Below, piece by piece: positions 1-11,391 of a DNA stretch of 64,000 nt. The translations under genes were made by a program, and so were the position numbers. Source of the DNA: Allodiplogaster sudhausi. Its lineage: Eukaryota > Nematoda > Chromadorea > Rhabditida > Diplogasteridae. A model generated the notes under the pieces. That model searched no databases. It worked only from the letters and a program-made list of their open reading frames with translations, and had not been told where the DNA came from. The stretch is taken from NCBI GenBank assembly GCA_945643635.1, contig CALZFC010000026.1, positions 1,749,501 through 1,813,500 on the forward strand, given 5' to 3'. The number at the start of each line of letters is the position of its first letter. The first letter of the stretch is position 1.

Positions 1-345
1 TCATTCAATAGTATTTCGAAAGCACTTCAAATTTCATCTAGGAACATGTTTTACGAAAATTTTATTTTGGCCGAGAAAATTGGCGTTAAATTATTTGAAG
101 GGTCGACACGCCACTTTCTGCTCATTTCTACACTCTGTAACCTAGATAGAAAGAAAGAGCGTGAAATTTGCTATCAAATAATCACCATTCAAGAAAAATC
201 TGAGCGTACCAATTGTTTCTTTGACGTGAGCAATGCGCGCGAGTCGGTCAAAATGGCACATTTTTGGCCGCCGAGGCACCGTGCAAGCGCATTCATCGAT
301 CCATAACTACGCTCAATGTTAAAGGAGGTATCCGACGAAAAATTA
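1..345 (+). repeat. Left terminal inverted repeat of the transposon
   Basis: About 321 bp pair with 3046-3364 in reverse orientation with only scattered mismatches. A further 25 bp or so pair with 2390-2415, the part of the right arm displaced by the nested MITE. The open frame running through it (from base 46) is mirrored in the right repeat and is a by-product of the repeat, not a gene. Confidence 0.85.
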
Positions 346-718
346 AAGCCGCGTGATATCTGTTTCCCAGGTCAGAAATGGCCTAAAAGATCGATTAGAA
401 GTGGTCCCGTTCTTTGAAAGTAAGTATTATTGTTGATATAAAGCATTTACATCTGGGATACGGTAGATTTTCTCTCTGCCTGTGATCTTTGAACTCTGCA
501 CGCACTCACAAGCGAGGGCGAGACAGAGATTCGCACTTCACTGTCCTGGTCAAACGAGTGCAGAGAACAACCAAATCGGTGCCAATCAATCTGACACTCT
601 GGAGAAAAGACACACGATCACACACATTTGATATAACAATTGTTTTTTTCCTGAGTAACCGTTTTCATTCTTCAAATCCAAATATGTACATACATTCATT
701 GCATTTCATGCTTTTCCG

Positions 719-1602
719 ATGGACAACACCGTTCATCCGTCGCAATTTGATCCGACCGTCGAACAAGTGCAGCGAACTCGTGAGCGTGCTCGCGTTCGTC
801 TACTGGAGAGTCAGAGGATGTCGAAGATTGTCGTATCCAACACGCCTTCAGAGATGCTCCAGTGCAGCTGTGGCCGATGTGGAGTCGTCTCGGAATACAG
901 TACTTCCTATTGCTGCCAGACGGTTCTGATGCATCCCGAGAAGCTGCTCCGCCGAGGAAGGGAAGTTTTTTCCAAAGTTGCTAGGGAATGGATCGAAGAA
1001 TATTTCGAAGGCAGGCCGACGACATCGCTCGCACGTCACCATTTTTGACTACATCGCAGGTAACTTTAGCTATTCCTTGATTATTGCAATTGAATGAGCT
1101 TACGAAATAGGCAAAATGAATAAGAGCTATTTTAGGTGGAATCCTTCCATGGCTTCTGTGCTCGCTTTTGCCCAAAGGATCACTATTTCACGAAAGAAGG
1201 AACAAATCTTCGAATGAAGATTGCAATCATTGCATGGAACGGTCGAAAGCGCGAAGTTTTGGATGGGCAAATTAAAGAAGTCGGCACAAAGCGGGTGTTC
1301 AACAAGACGAGGAAGATGTATAGAAGCCAAACCGTCTACAGCCCGGCTTCTTACAACTATAGGTATGTAACCCCGTAAGGAAAGTGGCAATAAAACAACC
1401 ATTTCAATTCAGGCAGGATATCATTACCGAAGCTCACCGTATTCGCCAATCGATGGCGTGCGCTCCATCTCGGAAAGAAAGCGGTGACGGGCCAGAAGAC
1501 GTAAGTGATGTTGAGCTCGAGCAACTTGACGACTTCTCACAGCATATTGACGAGGACGAGGACACTGAAGAAGACGACGAAGTATACAGCGAAGAATTTT
1601 AG
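719..1602 (+). pseudogene. Degenerate Kolobok-like transposase C-terminal part
   Basis: Three blocks look like exons. The first (from ATG 719) carries a cysteine cluster with CSCGRCG then CC about 15 residues later, a pattern like the P2X7-type cytosolic Cys domain often found in TE-associated proteins. Block 2 (1136-1362) reads VESFHGF...FCPK...RMKIAIIAWN; ESFH followed by PK and a WN motif resembles the region around the third acidic residue of Kolobok-type transposases. Block 3 (1413-1602) joins it in phase across a 50-bp intron (donor 1363, acceptor 1412) and ends in a Glu/Asp-rich tail and a TAG stop. Block 1 joins block 2 (intron 1060-1135) only in a different frame, which contains a TAG at 982-984, so the gene is frameshifted or wrongly spliced here. 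No first two catalytic Asp residues can be placed. Family assignment is by memory of motifs. Confidence 0.5.
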
Positions 1603-2419
1603 TTGCGAAAAAGCATTATAAGTGATTATATTAGTTGATGGACAACAAGTCAGCACAATTCTTTCAATACTATTGTTTCCTCTTATAAAACTAAATAAAA
1701 TTCATATCACGGTTATATTGCAATAATTTGCAGTTTCAAATAAAGCCATGACGCTCTGCTGTTTTTACATAAAAGGACAAACCGTCATTGCAGTTGCCAG
1801 TATCGAATCTGGGGAAGTTGTACGATGTCGTGTTCGCAGAACCAGCCGAATCCAGTTGCCAGAAACTATAAAACGCACCACAAGCCGATTCTGTTATCAA
1901 ACTTTGATGAAAAACAAAATGATGAAGTAAAATAGAAAGAATATTTTAAACGGTAGAACCTTTAGGTTTCTTTTAAAACTAATAACATTCACTATAGTAT
2001 AAATGACTGATCTAAACTATCCATTGGTGGATCAGCGATGCCCAGCCACCCGCAAACTTTCAGCAAACATACAGGTCTTTAAAGAAAAAATAATTAATTG
2101 CTAGACCACGTCAGAGGTAGAGAAACCATTATAATGGTTTTTGGAAGCAATATACAGCGAAAGGTTACGGCAATAATAAACCAATTATCCAAAATAACAT
2201 TATTAGAATACAAATGAAGTAAAAAAAGTCCAGATGACGCTCAATTCATCACTGCCAGCGTCACGAAATATGCGAACTTTGTAGTTTGCAGTTTCAAATT
2301 TGAAAAAATTTGAAATTTTTATAGGGACTTCAATTAGGGCATTTCCAGTTGGGAGTTTTTCATCGTTTGAAGTGTAATTTTATCAGATACGGTATTTTTT
2401 CGTCGGATACTTCCTTTAA

Positions 2420-3041
2420 TATTACAAAATCGTTAGCATATCATCTAAGAGCTCTCACAGAGATCTCCAAATGCTACATACATACTTTTATTGAAATATT
2501 TATATTTCTATGGAAAATTTCGTTCTGTACTATTAGAACGCTTAAAAAACTACTTTACAAACATTTCCGCATTTCAAGACATACATCATAAGAAAGAGCG
2601 TGAAATTTGCTACAAGATGAACCCCTTTCAATAAAATTTCAAGTCTATAATGTTTTGTTATAAGTCATAAGAGTAGGTAATGTTGCGTCGCTGTCCTTTC
2701 GCCCAAGAATTTCGCTGTTTAGATTATTCGAATTGGAATATTCCAATATTTTTTTCCGGTGAAGAATTGTGCTAAGCTGATGCCCAATTCTTATCACTTA
2801 TAACAAAACATTATAGGCTTGAAAGTTTATTCAAAGGGGTCTATCATGAAGCAAATTTCACGCTCTTTCTAGTGATGCATGTTTTGAAATGCTGGAATGT
2901 TTGTAAAGTAGTTTTTTAAGCGTTCTAAAAGTACAGAACGAAATTTTCCATAGAAATATAAATATTTCAATAAAAGTATGTATGTAGCATTTGAAGATCT
3001 CTGTGAGAGCTCTTAGATGATATGCTAACGATTTTGTAATA
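2420..3041. mobile_element. Nested MITE with TTAA target-site duplication
   Basis: A 622-bp foldback element. Its left arm (2420 to about 2670) and right arm (about 2790-3041) are inverted copies, separated by an unpaired loop of about 120 bp. Termini are TATTACAAAATCG at the left and its exact complement at the right. TTAA lies directly outside both ends (2416-2419 and 3042-3045). The sequence flanking the left TTAA joins to that flanking the right TTAA to restore the inner edge of the large terminal repeat seen once at about 310-340. That is an empty-site comparison inside the same window. TTAA duplication is typical of piggyBac and Kolobok elements; the MITE codes for nothing. Confidence 0.9.
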
Positions 3042-3045
3042 TTAA

Positions 3046-3364
3046 CATTGAGCGTAGTTATGGATCGATGAATGCGCTTGCACAGTGCCTCTGCGGCCAA
3101 AAATGTGCCATTTTGACCGACTCGCGCGAATTGCTCGCGTCATAGAAAAAAAAAATTGGTACGCTCAGATTTTTCTTGGATGGTGATTATTTGATAGCAA
3201 ATTACGCTCTTTCTTTCTATCTAGGTTCCAGAGTGTAGAAATGAGCAGAAAGTGGCGTGTCGACCCTTCAAATAATTTAACGCCAATTTTCTCTGCTAAA
3301 ATAAAATTTTCGTAAAACATGTTCCTAGATGAAATTTGAAGTGCTTTCGAAATACTATTGAATG
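3046..3364 (-). repeat. Right terminal inverted repeat (outer part)
   Basis: Reverse complement of bases 1 to about 321. The inner part of this repeat was pushed to about 2390-2415 by the MITE insertion. The sequence after 3364 cannot be compared because the left copy runs off the window. Confidence 0.85.
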
Positions 3365-5765
3365 ATATGTACATCGTTTCTCAAAACAGATTTTGAACGG
3401 ATTTATGGCTCAATGAATTTTCAGGGTTACGGTAGTGTATCCCGAAGGGAAAAAATCGGATGATGATTAAATTAGTCTCATTAAAAAGAGCACGTCGAGT
3501 TGTATAAGCAAAATGTTTTCCGTTAATGAATTCGAAAACAATTTTCCCGGGGCAGGCTGCGCTCGAAGCTTACGGACATGCTCTCTTAAATAACGAATAA
3601 ATATTAATAATTATTACAGTTAAATAGTTTATTAATGATAACGCAATATATTAGCTTAAAATTTTTAGGGTCATTATACATACATACATATTTCAGACAC
3701 CCGTTCAGATGAGCGCACATCCGCAAGCGTAAATCAAAAACGGGAACGCTGGAACCTCCTCCGAGTGTGCACAGCAATAATGGAGAGTCTCTTCTGCTTG
3801 CCATCTTCTTCCCCTCTCATCACTCTTGTTCTCTGGGCAGCTCCGATTGTCCCAAAAGAACGTTCATTCATAGTTTTTTGCAAAGTGTATGTACAAATCA
3901 AGTTTTGGCTTCAGTCTTCATCAAATTGTGTATTCATATCTATACTATCTATAAGATATCACACGTTATCAACTATCGCTGCACGCAACATTTCTCTTTA
4001 TCATTATGGTTTTGTCGCCATTTCTTTTTTTTGTAACTTTAAAAGCTATGGCTGTTAGTATCATATCAGCTAGTATGTCGATTTGTTAAATGACATCTCT
4101 GAACAATTTAACGCGTGGCACCGTGTGCCCCTTGTCCTCCCTTTATGTTGCTAACTTTTTTTTTAAATATATACATTCTCCACATTCCCGCGTGTACGCC
4201 GCTATCGTATGTATCTTTTGTTTGTAGTAACATATTTATAGACTCTCGATGATTCGGACAGCAGAAATGTCCACAGCACAGCACTCTTCGTGTCAGAATA
4301 CAGGCTGCGCACCTTGCTGGCCCTTTCGAATTCCCCCCCCTTGATGGCCTTGCTTCTTCTCTCCACACGGCCTCTCCATATCATGGTGCCTCCTCCCATC
4401 ACAAATAAAAATGCGCAGTGTACATGTTCTCTACGCGTGCCTTTCGCCATGCTCTGCAATACACGTCGTATCTTCTCTCCAAAACGTTGGCGAACTATAT
4501 TTAGAAAAAAACAATAGTTCTCGGCTGACATTTTGTGAACCTTTCGAGATATGAAGAAAGAACCGGAACACATTGGCTGCTGCCTTTCTCTGTTTGGCCA
4601 AACGTTGCGGTCGTGCTGAAATGGCATAGCGTTCTCTGACAACACTGTCACTGTGTCAAAACACAGCGAGACCCTTTCTCTCTCTCTCTCTCTCGTCTTC
4701 AACTTCTCTCCCAGATTTTGCTTCAATTGTTCAGCTGCTTGTTACATAGTTTTATTGTCAAGATCGAGTTTAGATTAGAGACTTTGAGCATGTAGATTTG
4801 CATAAGTTGTCGTGTAGTAATCAGCTGATATGTTGCCGAAACAAGCCAATAGCTGACAATTAATTGTGCGGCTCTCGACGGTTTTTTTCCTTTCGAAATG
4901 AGGTCAGCGAGGTAACGCTACTTCCCAATCATTTTGACCTTTGTGTTTGTTTTAAATATTCTTCTTCTCCTTCTGTTCCCTTTATCCCATGCTGTATGCC
5001 ATTAGGGTGCGGATTATCAGCTTATCTGATTTGGACAGAATAAAAAAAAGTTATCAGATAATCTCGTACTGATTGTTGTTGATAGACAGCGAGAAAGGGC
5101 GAAAGCAAAAAGATGCTCAGAATCAGAGAACTGTTTGTAAGCGTAAATAGAACAATATATAGCAGCTACTACTCATCATAAGACTTCGGAAATGGGGGAA
5201 TCATTGTCAGAGCCGTGTCAGGCCGGACTCCTCCCCGTTTCACCTTTTAACAGAAGGTCAGCACACATTTAAGAGTACATTGAACAGATAAACCAAATAA
5301 TAAGGTCCCATGTGAACAGGAGGAAAGAATTGAATATTTTTGGTAGAATTTAAACAAAAACATCGTTTTCCATGTACCTTTCAGCAATTTTGGCAAAAAA
5401 AAATATAAAAAATGTGCTCACTCAGAGAATTTATGAAATGGAAGTTCTGTAGAAAAAGAAGACTAATTCATTCGCTATAGAATTCATGTTTGAATTCCCA
5501 CCAAAAGCAAAGTACTGTAGAAAATTCAGCAGTCGCGGAAGGGAAAAATGCTCTATCGTGGTAGTAGAGAGGAAACCATGAAGGCCGGCCAGCCCTAATT
5601 TCCTAGGCACAATTTGCTATGCATATGTGGGTGGTTAAATAATTTTTTTCTTCTTCAAAACCTAAGTAATTCTCGAAAATACTGTTTGGTTACTTGCAGA
5701 GCAGCATTACCTCACCCTCGGAATTCGACTTCTCTGTTTTCTCTCTTCCCTCTTTCAGTCTATTT

Positions 5766-5798
<33 letters not shown>

Positions 5799-5884
5799 TT
5801 ATCCCTCTTTATTTGCCTCGAATCTCTGATATAACTCCTTGAAGAGATCTTTCAGATTCAACTTCCATTACTCGCTCAACGCAG
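3365..5884. other. Non-coding stretch; no supported gene
   Basis: No exon with good splice sites was found. The longest open frame (4202-4726, minus, 174 codons) starts in a (CT)n run and has no recognisable motif; a frame of that length is expected by chance in 64 kb. Two GATA-type clusters in opposite orientation (TTATCTGAT near 5020-5030 and TTATCAGATAA near 5051-5062) are the only regulatory-looking sites. About 5640-5730 and 6019-6110 are diverged copies of each other. Confidence 0.5.
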
Positions 5885-5944
5885 CAGATCCCGGAGATCT
5901 AGCGTGACCATCAACTCTCCAGCCGAGAAAATGATATTATTCAG
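5885..5944 (+). CDS. Possible internal exon (unassigned)
   Basis: A 60-nt open segment follows a CAG acceptor at 5882-5884 and precedes a GT donor at 5945. One frame reads RSRRSSVTINSPAEKMILF with phase 2 on both sides; RRSSV resembles a basophilic-kinase phosphosite. It lies 1.2 kb upstream of the RhoGEF start and could be an upstream exon of that gene, but the phase does not join the first RhoGEF exon directly. Could be chance. Confidence 0.25.
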
Positions 5945-6543
5945 GTTTAACGATATTTATACGGGGAATGAGCCCGTCCATATGCTATTTATATGAATGT
6001 ACATTGTCAAGCTAGTTTATCTTTAAAAATAGGTATTTCTCGAAAATCATGTTTGCTTACAAGGCATACAGATCGAGAACTTCGTTCCCTCACCTTCGGA
6101 CACTCATGTAAATTTTAGCAGCAGAATTTTATCATTTATAAAACTCTAGTTGAAAACAAACTGTGAAGAAAAAGATGGGGGGGGGGGGGGGGGGGGATGA
6201 AGAGAGACACTTTTAGCAATGAGAGAAAGAATTCGCATCTCGACTGTCGAGTTCTGCTACCCTTTCATACACAGTGAAAGGAATGTGGGATGAAGAAGAA
6301 AGAAAGGAAGATGTACTCCGACGTGTTGATCATCAGAAAATATCATAGAATAGATAACAGAATCCTGCATTTTCAGAGAGAGGGAAATAGAAAGTGAGCG
6401 ATGGAGAGATTGCGGAAAGATAGAGTACGAAAGGGAGAGAGAAATAGACTTCTTTAGAGACTCACTTTGTCGAGTTAGTGTGTTGAGAGCTCAGAGCTTG
6501 TGGTTAGCTCGCCTTTCCTCTTATACTGTATATGCATACATAC

Positions 6544-6660
6544 AGGATCGTTCTGAATACTGTAGGGCTGCGGTATGCTTGGTTGAATCTCCATGGGATG
6601 ATCGAAGTGCCCGGAAGGCTACTCGAGAGTGGCCGCCGTTTCGCGGATGAGAGCAGTCTC
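6544..6660 (+). pseudogene. Dead duplicate of RhoGEF exon 8 with its upstream intron
   Basis: Bases about 6544-6660 match about 8708-8825, covering both the end of an intron and the exon that encodes the start of the PH domain. The translation MIEVPGRLLESGRRF compares with MIDVPGGLLEPGRRF in the live exon. The 3' splice acceptor is destroyed: CTCCAGGG in the live copy has become CTCCATGG here. Similarity in intron sequence shows a DNA-level duplication, not retroposition. After about 6655 the sequence diverges and becomes rich in short inverted repeats around ATGAGAGCAGTCTCAT. Confidence 0.75.
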
Positions 6661-7126
6661 ATCCACGGAACGGTTCATGAGGCTGTGTTTCTCCATTGGA
6701 TGGTGAAACGCAGTCTCATGAACTCGCTTCTGATTCGCCTCTCCGTCTCCTATTCGGATCATGGATGATGACGTCTGAAATTCACTAGACCATCGTTTCA
6801 TAAATCAGATAAATAAATATGGAAAATAGTCCATGTTCCATCTTTGTGCGACCGTCAGTTTTTTAGCCTAAATTGTACACGAAGCATAAAGAAATGATGC
6901 GACGAGGGTTAATTGTAAGCAAGCACTTAAAAAACCTCTGTGGCCCGTTCATCTACCGATGAATAACTCGTTCCGTTCGTAATAACAACCTGTGTCATTT
7001 TTGTATTTCAGTTCAGTGGCGGGAGGTGTGTAATTCAAATTTACTTTTAAATATTAAGAGAATTATAAATTTATTCATATTACCTTGGTGTTTTAAGCCT
7101 ATTTATTCTGTCTGATTTTGCAAGGA

Positions 7127-10100
7127 ATGTCCGCAGCTTCATCGTCGTTTGCATTCTACGAAGCTGAAGAAGCGACTCCTTCATCTTGCCTGGAATCGGG
7201 CGGTGAATCGGGAGCACGCTCAGAAGTCTCGCTTGTGGTCAGAGTTGCTGTTTCTTCTGTTCAATTCATGTGCAGTATGCGCTTTAATACTTTATCAGCA
7301 AAACACTTTTCTTGTGTATTGTCAGCGTGAATCGAAAGAATTCCCTCGTCACAAGTTCGCGTGCGAGTCCGGCAGATCCACCGAGTTTATCAATGTGCGC
7401 CAAGAGCTCTACGATTCCGAGCGGGCTTATCTCATCTATCTTCAGACGCTCATTCAGGTTTATTTTTTAGGTATTACTCCGGTATTCCTTCACCCACGAA
7501 TCCAAAATTTTACTTTCGATGTTAATTTAACGATTCGTCTTTTCTTCTTCTTCTTGTTCCAGGTGTACGTTGAGCCACTAACCGGGAATGAGAGAATGTT
7601 GACCAAACTCGACTGTCGACTTCTCTTTGCTGATCTACGTGCCATCTTCGCGCTCAACTCGGTTCACTCCGTTGTTTTCCGTCTTTAAGTAGGCTTCTTT
7701 CTTTCTTTATGGAATTGTAAAGAAAGTTTGAAGCCACTATGTTATGTGTATTTATCTATTTATTTTTATTTATTTATTATTTATAGGAGATTCTTCGTTC
7801 GTTTCGAGAATGCGACGATATCTTCGCGACGCTCGCCACGATTACGCCTTTCCTCAAGCTCTACTCATCGTACGCTTCCAACTACGCCAAGTGTCAACAC
7901 GCAGTCATTGTCAGATTTGTCATCTTACTTGTTTCTCTCTTCTGATTTAAACCTTTCCATCATGTGCTCTTCTACATGTGTTTCTCTGGTTTGCCAGCAT
8001 GCGATCTCTCATGGCCGTTTCCGTGAATTCTTCGATCAGCAACAAAGTGACCCGCGCAGCGGAGGAGCCTCCTTTGCCGCGCTGCTTATCATGCCGATTC
8101 AGAGAGTTCCAAGGTGGCTCTTTTCGACAATTCTTGCTATCGAAATGTCACTCTCCCAAACAGGGCGCAGTGTTTAATTTGGTGTTAAACTTTTGCTATT
8201 TACCCTTCCGAAAAAAAATACATGGACGACAGGGAATGTCATGCATTCAATCATTTCATCAGCAGGTTTGAAATAATAAGACAAGATTATCTAGAAGTAC
8301 ATTCATGTATGTAAATGTCTTACATTTTTTTTTTTGCAAAAGCACTCTTAATCATCCAATTTTCGGCATATTTTAAGTCAAATGGAGTTGCACCCTCCCG
8401 AATTTTGGTAGTGAACCATTACAAGAATTCTTGACATTCAGTGATTCCAGATACATGATGCTACTGAAGCGCCTTTACCGAAGCACGGACTCCGCTAGTG
8501 AACTCTCCACCTTGAAAAGTGAGTGGATATCGATTAATAATATTCGTATACATTTTATCGGACACTGCGAATATGAGTTGTTAATTTCAGCTGTCTTATC
8601 TCAAATCACCGAGATTGCGGGCATGAGCGAAGCGTGCATTGCAGACTACGAGAATATCGTCAAACTTATTACTATCCAGGCTAGCTTCTTCTTTTACTTA
8701 CCTAATTAGGATCGTGCCAAATACTAAAGGACTACGGGCATACTTGGTTGGAATCTATCTCCAGGGAATGATCGATGTGCCCGGCGGACTGCTCGAGCCT
8801 GGCCGCCGTTTCGTGTATGAAGTCGCGCTCTTTCAGGTTTTTTTTTATTTCTTTCTTCTTCTACATTTCGAATTTCGTTTTAAGTATTGTTGTTGTTCAA
8901 AACTAGGCGGCATTCAATGCAGAATTGCCGGAGAATTCATGTGTACTGCTTGAATCTGCTTACAGTAAGATCATGGTTATTTTATAAAAGAAGTTACAGT
9001 ACGTCCGTGACCACTGTTTTCGGAATAATTATTTTTTTTTAATTTAATATACTATATATATATATATATATATTTTTTAGAGGCAAACCGTCGGCGAGTC
9101 TGTCTATCGTGAGCGGATGTTCTGGCTCTTCTCGGACATTCTTGTGTGCGGAAAGAAGAAGGCTTCCGTGATTCCGGGCACAGCCAAGTAGTAACAAGAC
9201 ATATTTCGAGCTTTATAGCTTGAATATCCTTGTGCAGACTCGTCCCTCTGGATACTATTCAAGCTAGAAAAGGTGGCTCTTCTCTCATCATTGAGATACG
9301 AGATGAAGTATCGGTTTCCGCTGCGCCACTGCACCCTTGGATACGATCAGTTCGATGGCAGCCTGCAGATTGGCTGCAAACACGAGCATCTCGTGTTGAC
9401 TGCAGACAACTATGACGTGCTCAGTCAATGGTGATTCTTCTTCTTTTGGAGCAACATATCAAGTGATTGTTTGGATGTTAGATGCTAGCAAGACTAAAGC
9501 AGGTAAGAAAGAGTATAGTACAGTCTCTACAAGAACAGGGTGGAGTCGATAAAATGGGTGAGAAGAACAGGGTCTTTCTTACCCATTCCTTTTACTAAAG
9601 AAGCACATATCAAGTGTTTGTTTGGATATTAGAAGGACTAAAGCAGGTAAGAAAAGGAAGACTCTTCCAGAACAGCGTTTAGTCGGTAAAATGGGCTAGA
9701 AAAACTTAGTTTTTCTAACCCATTCCTTGGACTAAAGATAGCCATGAATGAAGGTTCGACATCCTGAAGGAGGCCATAGACCGCGCGTCTCGCCTTCGTG
9801 CCACTCTTCGCAAGGAGAGCAGCCGGCTGCCACTCACGGCCAAGACGTATGGCTCATCACTTGTTTTTTCTTATTCTTCTTCTTCTTCCTCTCCCACCCT
9901 GTTCTCTCTCAACTCGTACGATCTTTACGTCTTTCAGAACGAATCTGCGGAAAGAGCTGACTCGCAAGTTTGTGAAAATGACCTACCAATACGGCGTGAG
10001 TGTGCCAATGGCAGCTACTGGCTGCGCTCCGAGGACGGTACCTTGTCTGTTCTCTGCCTCTCTCTCTCTCTCTCTCTCCCTTTCTGTCTGTCTCTGTCAT

Positions 10101-11391
10101 TCTCTCTCTCTCCGTCCCTCTCTCTCTCTCGTTCCTTCTCCCTCCCTCTGTCTCTCACTCAAAACTTCTAATCGACTAGGTGCTTAATTAGTTGCCCTAA
10201 TTGCTCTAGAAGCATGAAATATGGTGCAAACTTCAGAAGAGTCAATCCTCGGATGACTCTGACTCGGGAATGGCGTCACTTCTTGGCCGATCCATGGGAC
10301 AACAAGGCTCCTCTCTCCACTCTCCTCCTCCTTCTCCCTCCCGCCATGCGCCACTTGGAAAGAGGCGCGCCAGAACAGACTTTGATCGCGAACTCGACAG
10401 TGTTGTCAGGTACCTTTCATTTCACGGTCTTTTCGGTTATAATTTGCCTCCACCCTCTTCATGTTTACTAATTTCTGCTCTCCGTTTTTTTAAATATAGA
10501 TTTTTTTTGCCTGCAATTTTTGTCGGCTCTCACATTTCACCGTCTTGAGTAGCGGGATTATATCTGTATGAAAATGTATATTTTGATAAATGACAAATTT
10601 TTCCCCTTTTTTCAGGAAGCGTTTGGGAGTTGGTGGTGAAGAGGTTGAGCGCACGGAGGATCGTGGCCCTCCTCCTTCTGCAATGGCCGCCTCCTCCACT
10701 CCGCTCTCCTCGAAGAAGAAGAAGGCTCCCGCTCCTCCTCGTCCCCTTCCGTCTTCTGCAGCAGCGGGAGCAACACCATCCGGTGACCACCACCACCAAC
10801 GTGTCCTGATGCGCGCTGAGACCCTCACTCATCCCGAGATTCGCAAGCTTAGCTACCAGGTCTGCTCTTTCTTCTTCCATCGTTCTTTCTTTAAAAAAAC
10901 CCCAATTCTGCGCCAATTGAGAAATACATTTATTACGAGGGAGTTTGTGCTACTTTGCGCTGTGGTGGAAGAAAGAAGGAAGTTCTAACAAGAGAGGAGG
11001 AAAAATGAGAGTAATTTGAATTTTTGATTTCAGACAACTACTTTATTGAAGAAGGTAGATGGATTGATATGAAATAGCCTGATTCTTTAGATTCTATGTG
11101 TCCAAGTAATCACTCCTTGAGGAAACGCCGATCATTCGCTTCGACAGTTCTTCCTCGCGTGGCTCGGATTCGGACGGCACTCCTCGAGCGCCTTCTCCAG
11201 TTCTGCTGAGAAAGAGCGAGACCAACCAACTGCGAAGCAAGGAAGAGGCCAGGAATGGTGGTGGTGGAGGAGGAGGAAGTGTGCCGTGGTGGGTGCAGGA
11301 GGCGCAGCCAGCCGAGTATGTCAGAGGAGAAGACGGTGGAGTCTTGGCCAGAGTCACTCGATCCATCACATCGCGTTGCTCTGTCATGTGA
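7127..11391 (+). CDS. DH-PH Rho guanine nucleotide exchange factor
   Basis: Sixteen exons join into 634 codons: 7127-7237, 7326-7457, 7563-7661, 7787-7903, 7998-8113, 8451-8518, 8591-8679, 8765-8836, 9081-9187, 9296-9430, 9754-9846, 9938-9995, 10237-10409, 10616-10859, 11034-11054 and 11122-11391. Residues about 58-244 form a DH (Dbl) domain, with RQELYDSERAYLIYLQTL (conserved region 1), TPFLKLYSSYASNY and the hallmark LLIMPIQRVPRYMMLLKRL. A PH domain follows (about 245-380): PGRRFVYE, MFWLFSDILVCGKK, KYRFPLRHCTLGYD, ending LSQWFDILKEAI with the invariant Trp. DH-PH proteins load GTP on Rho-family GTPases at membranes. The C-terminus is Ser/Pro-rich with a PAPPRPLP SH3-type motif and poly-Gly. 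Oddities: the intron after 8679 would use a GC donor; the donor of exon 4 could be 7904 or 7910 (+2 residues). The start ATG is the first in frame but further 5' exons are possible. Closest subfamily not assigned. Confidence 0.9.
9454..9740 (+). repeat. Two-copy intronic tandem repeat with a hairpin core
   Basis: Within the RhoGEF intron 9431-9753 a unit starting ACATATCAAGTG at 9454 recurs at 9605 (spacing 151 bp). Each copy ends in an inverted repeat that starts AATGGG and ends CCCATT (about 9557-9592 and 9687-9722). The arms differ between copies but stay largely self-complementary within each copy. Confidence 0.75.

Larger units (their letters stand above)
1..3364 (+). mobile_element. DNA transposon with long terminal inverted repeats, Kolobok-like
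   Basis: Bases 1 to about 321 match the reverse complement of about 3046-3364 almost base for base, so this is a long terminal inverted repeat pair. The match starts at base 1, so the true left end lies outside the window and the right end may run a little past 3364. Just inside the left repeat, about 322-345 pairs with about 2390-2415; this shows the right repeat was once continuous and was later split by the 2420-3041 insertion. Between the repeats lie spliced remains of a transposase-like gene with an ESFH...PK block and a Cys cluster, both features I associate with Kolobok-type elements (TTAA target sites). The upstream catalytic Asp region is not visible, so the copy looks non-autonomous. 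The superfamily call is inference; the inverted repeats are directly seen. Confidence 0.8.

Noticed and set aside
46..306. 86-codon frame near the left end
   Set aside because: Lies inside the terminal inverted repeat and is mirrored at 3165-3374; not a gene.
4202..4726. 174-codon minus-strand open frame
   Set aside because: Starts in a microsatellite, has no motif, and its length is within chance expectation for 64 kb in six frames.
8907..8964. Possible extra RhoGEF exon reading AAFNAELPENSCVLLESAY
   Set aside because: Its donor would leave phase 1, which does not fit the next exon; skipping it joins FVYEVALFQ to RQTVGESVYRERMFW in frame as expected for a PH domain.
9238..9295. Exon reading KLVPLDTIQARKGGSS after the TGTGCAG acceptor
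   Set aside because: It leads into the wrong frame for the conserved KYRFPLRHC block; using the acceptor at 9294-9295 gives AKYEMKYRFPL in frame.
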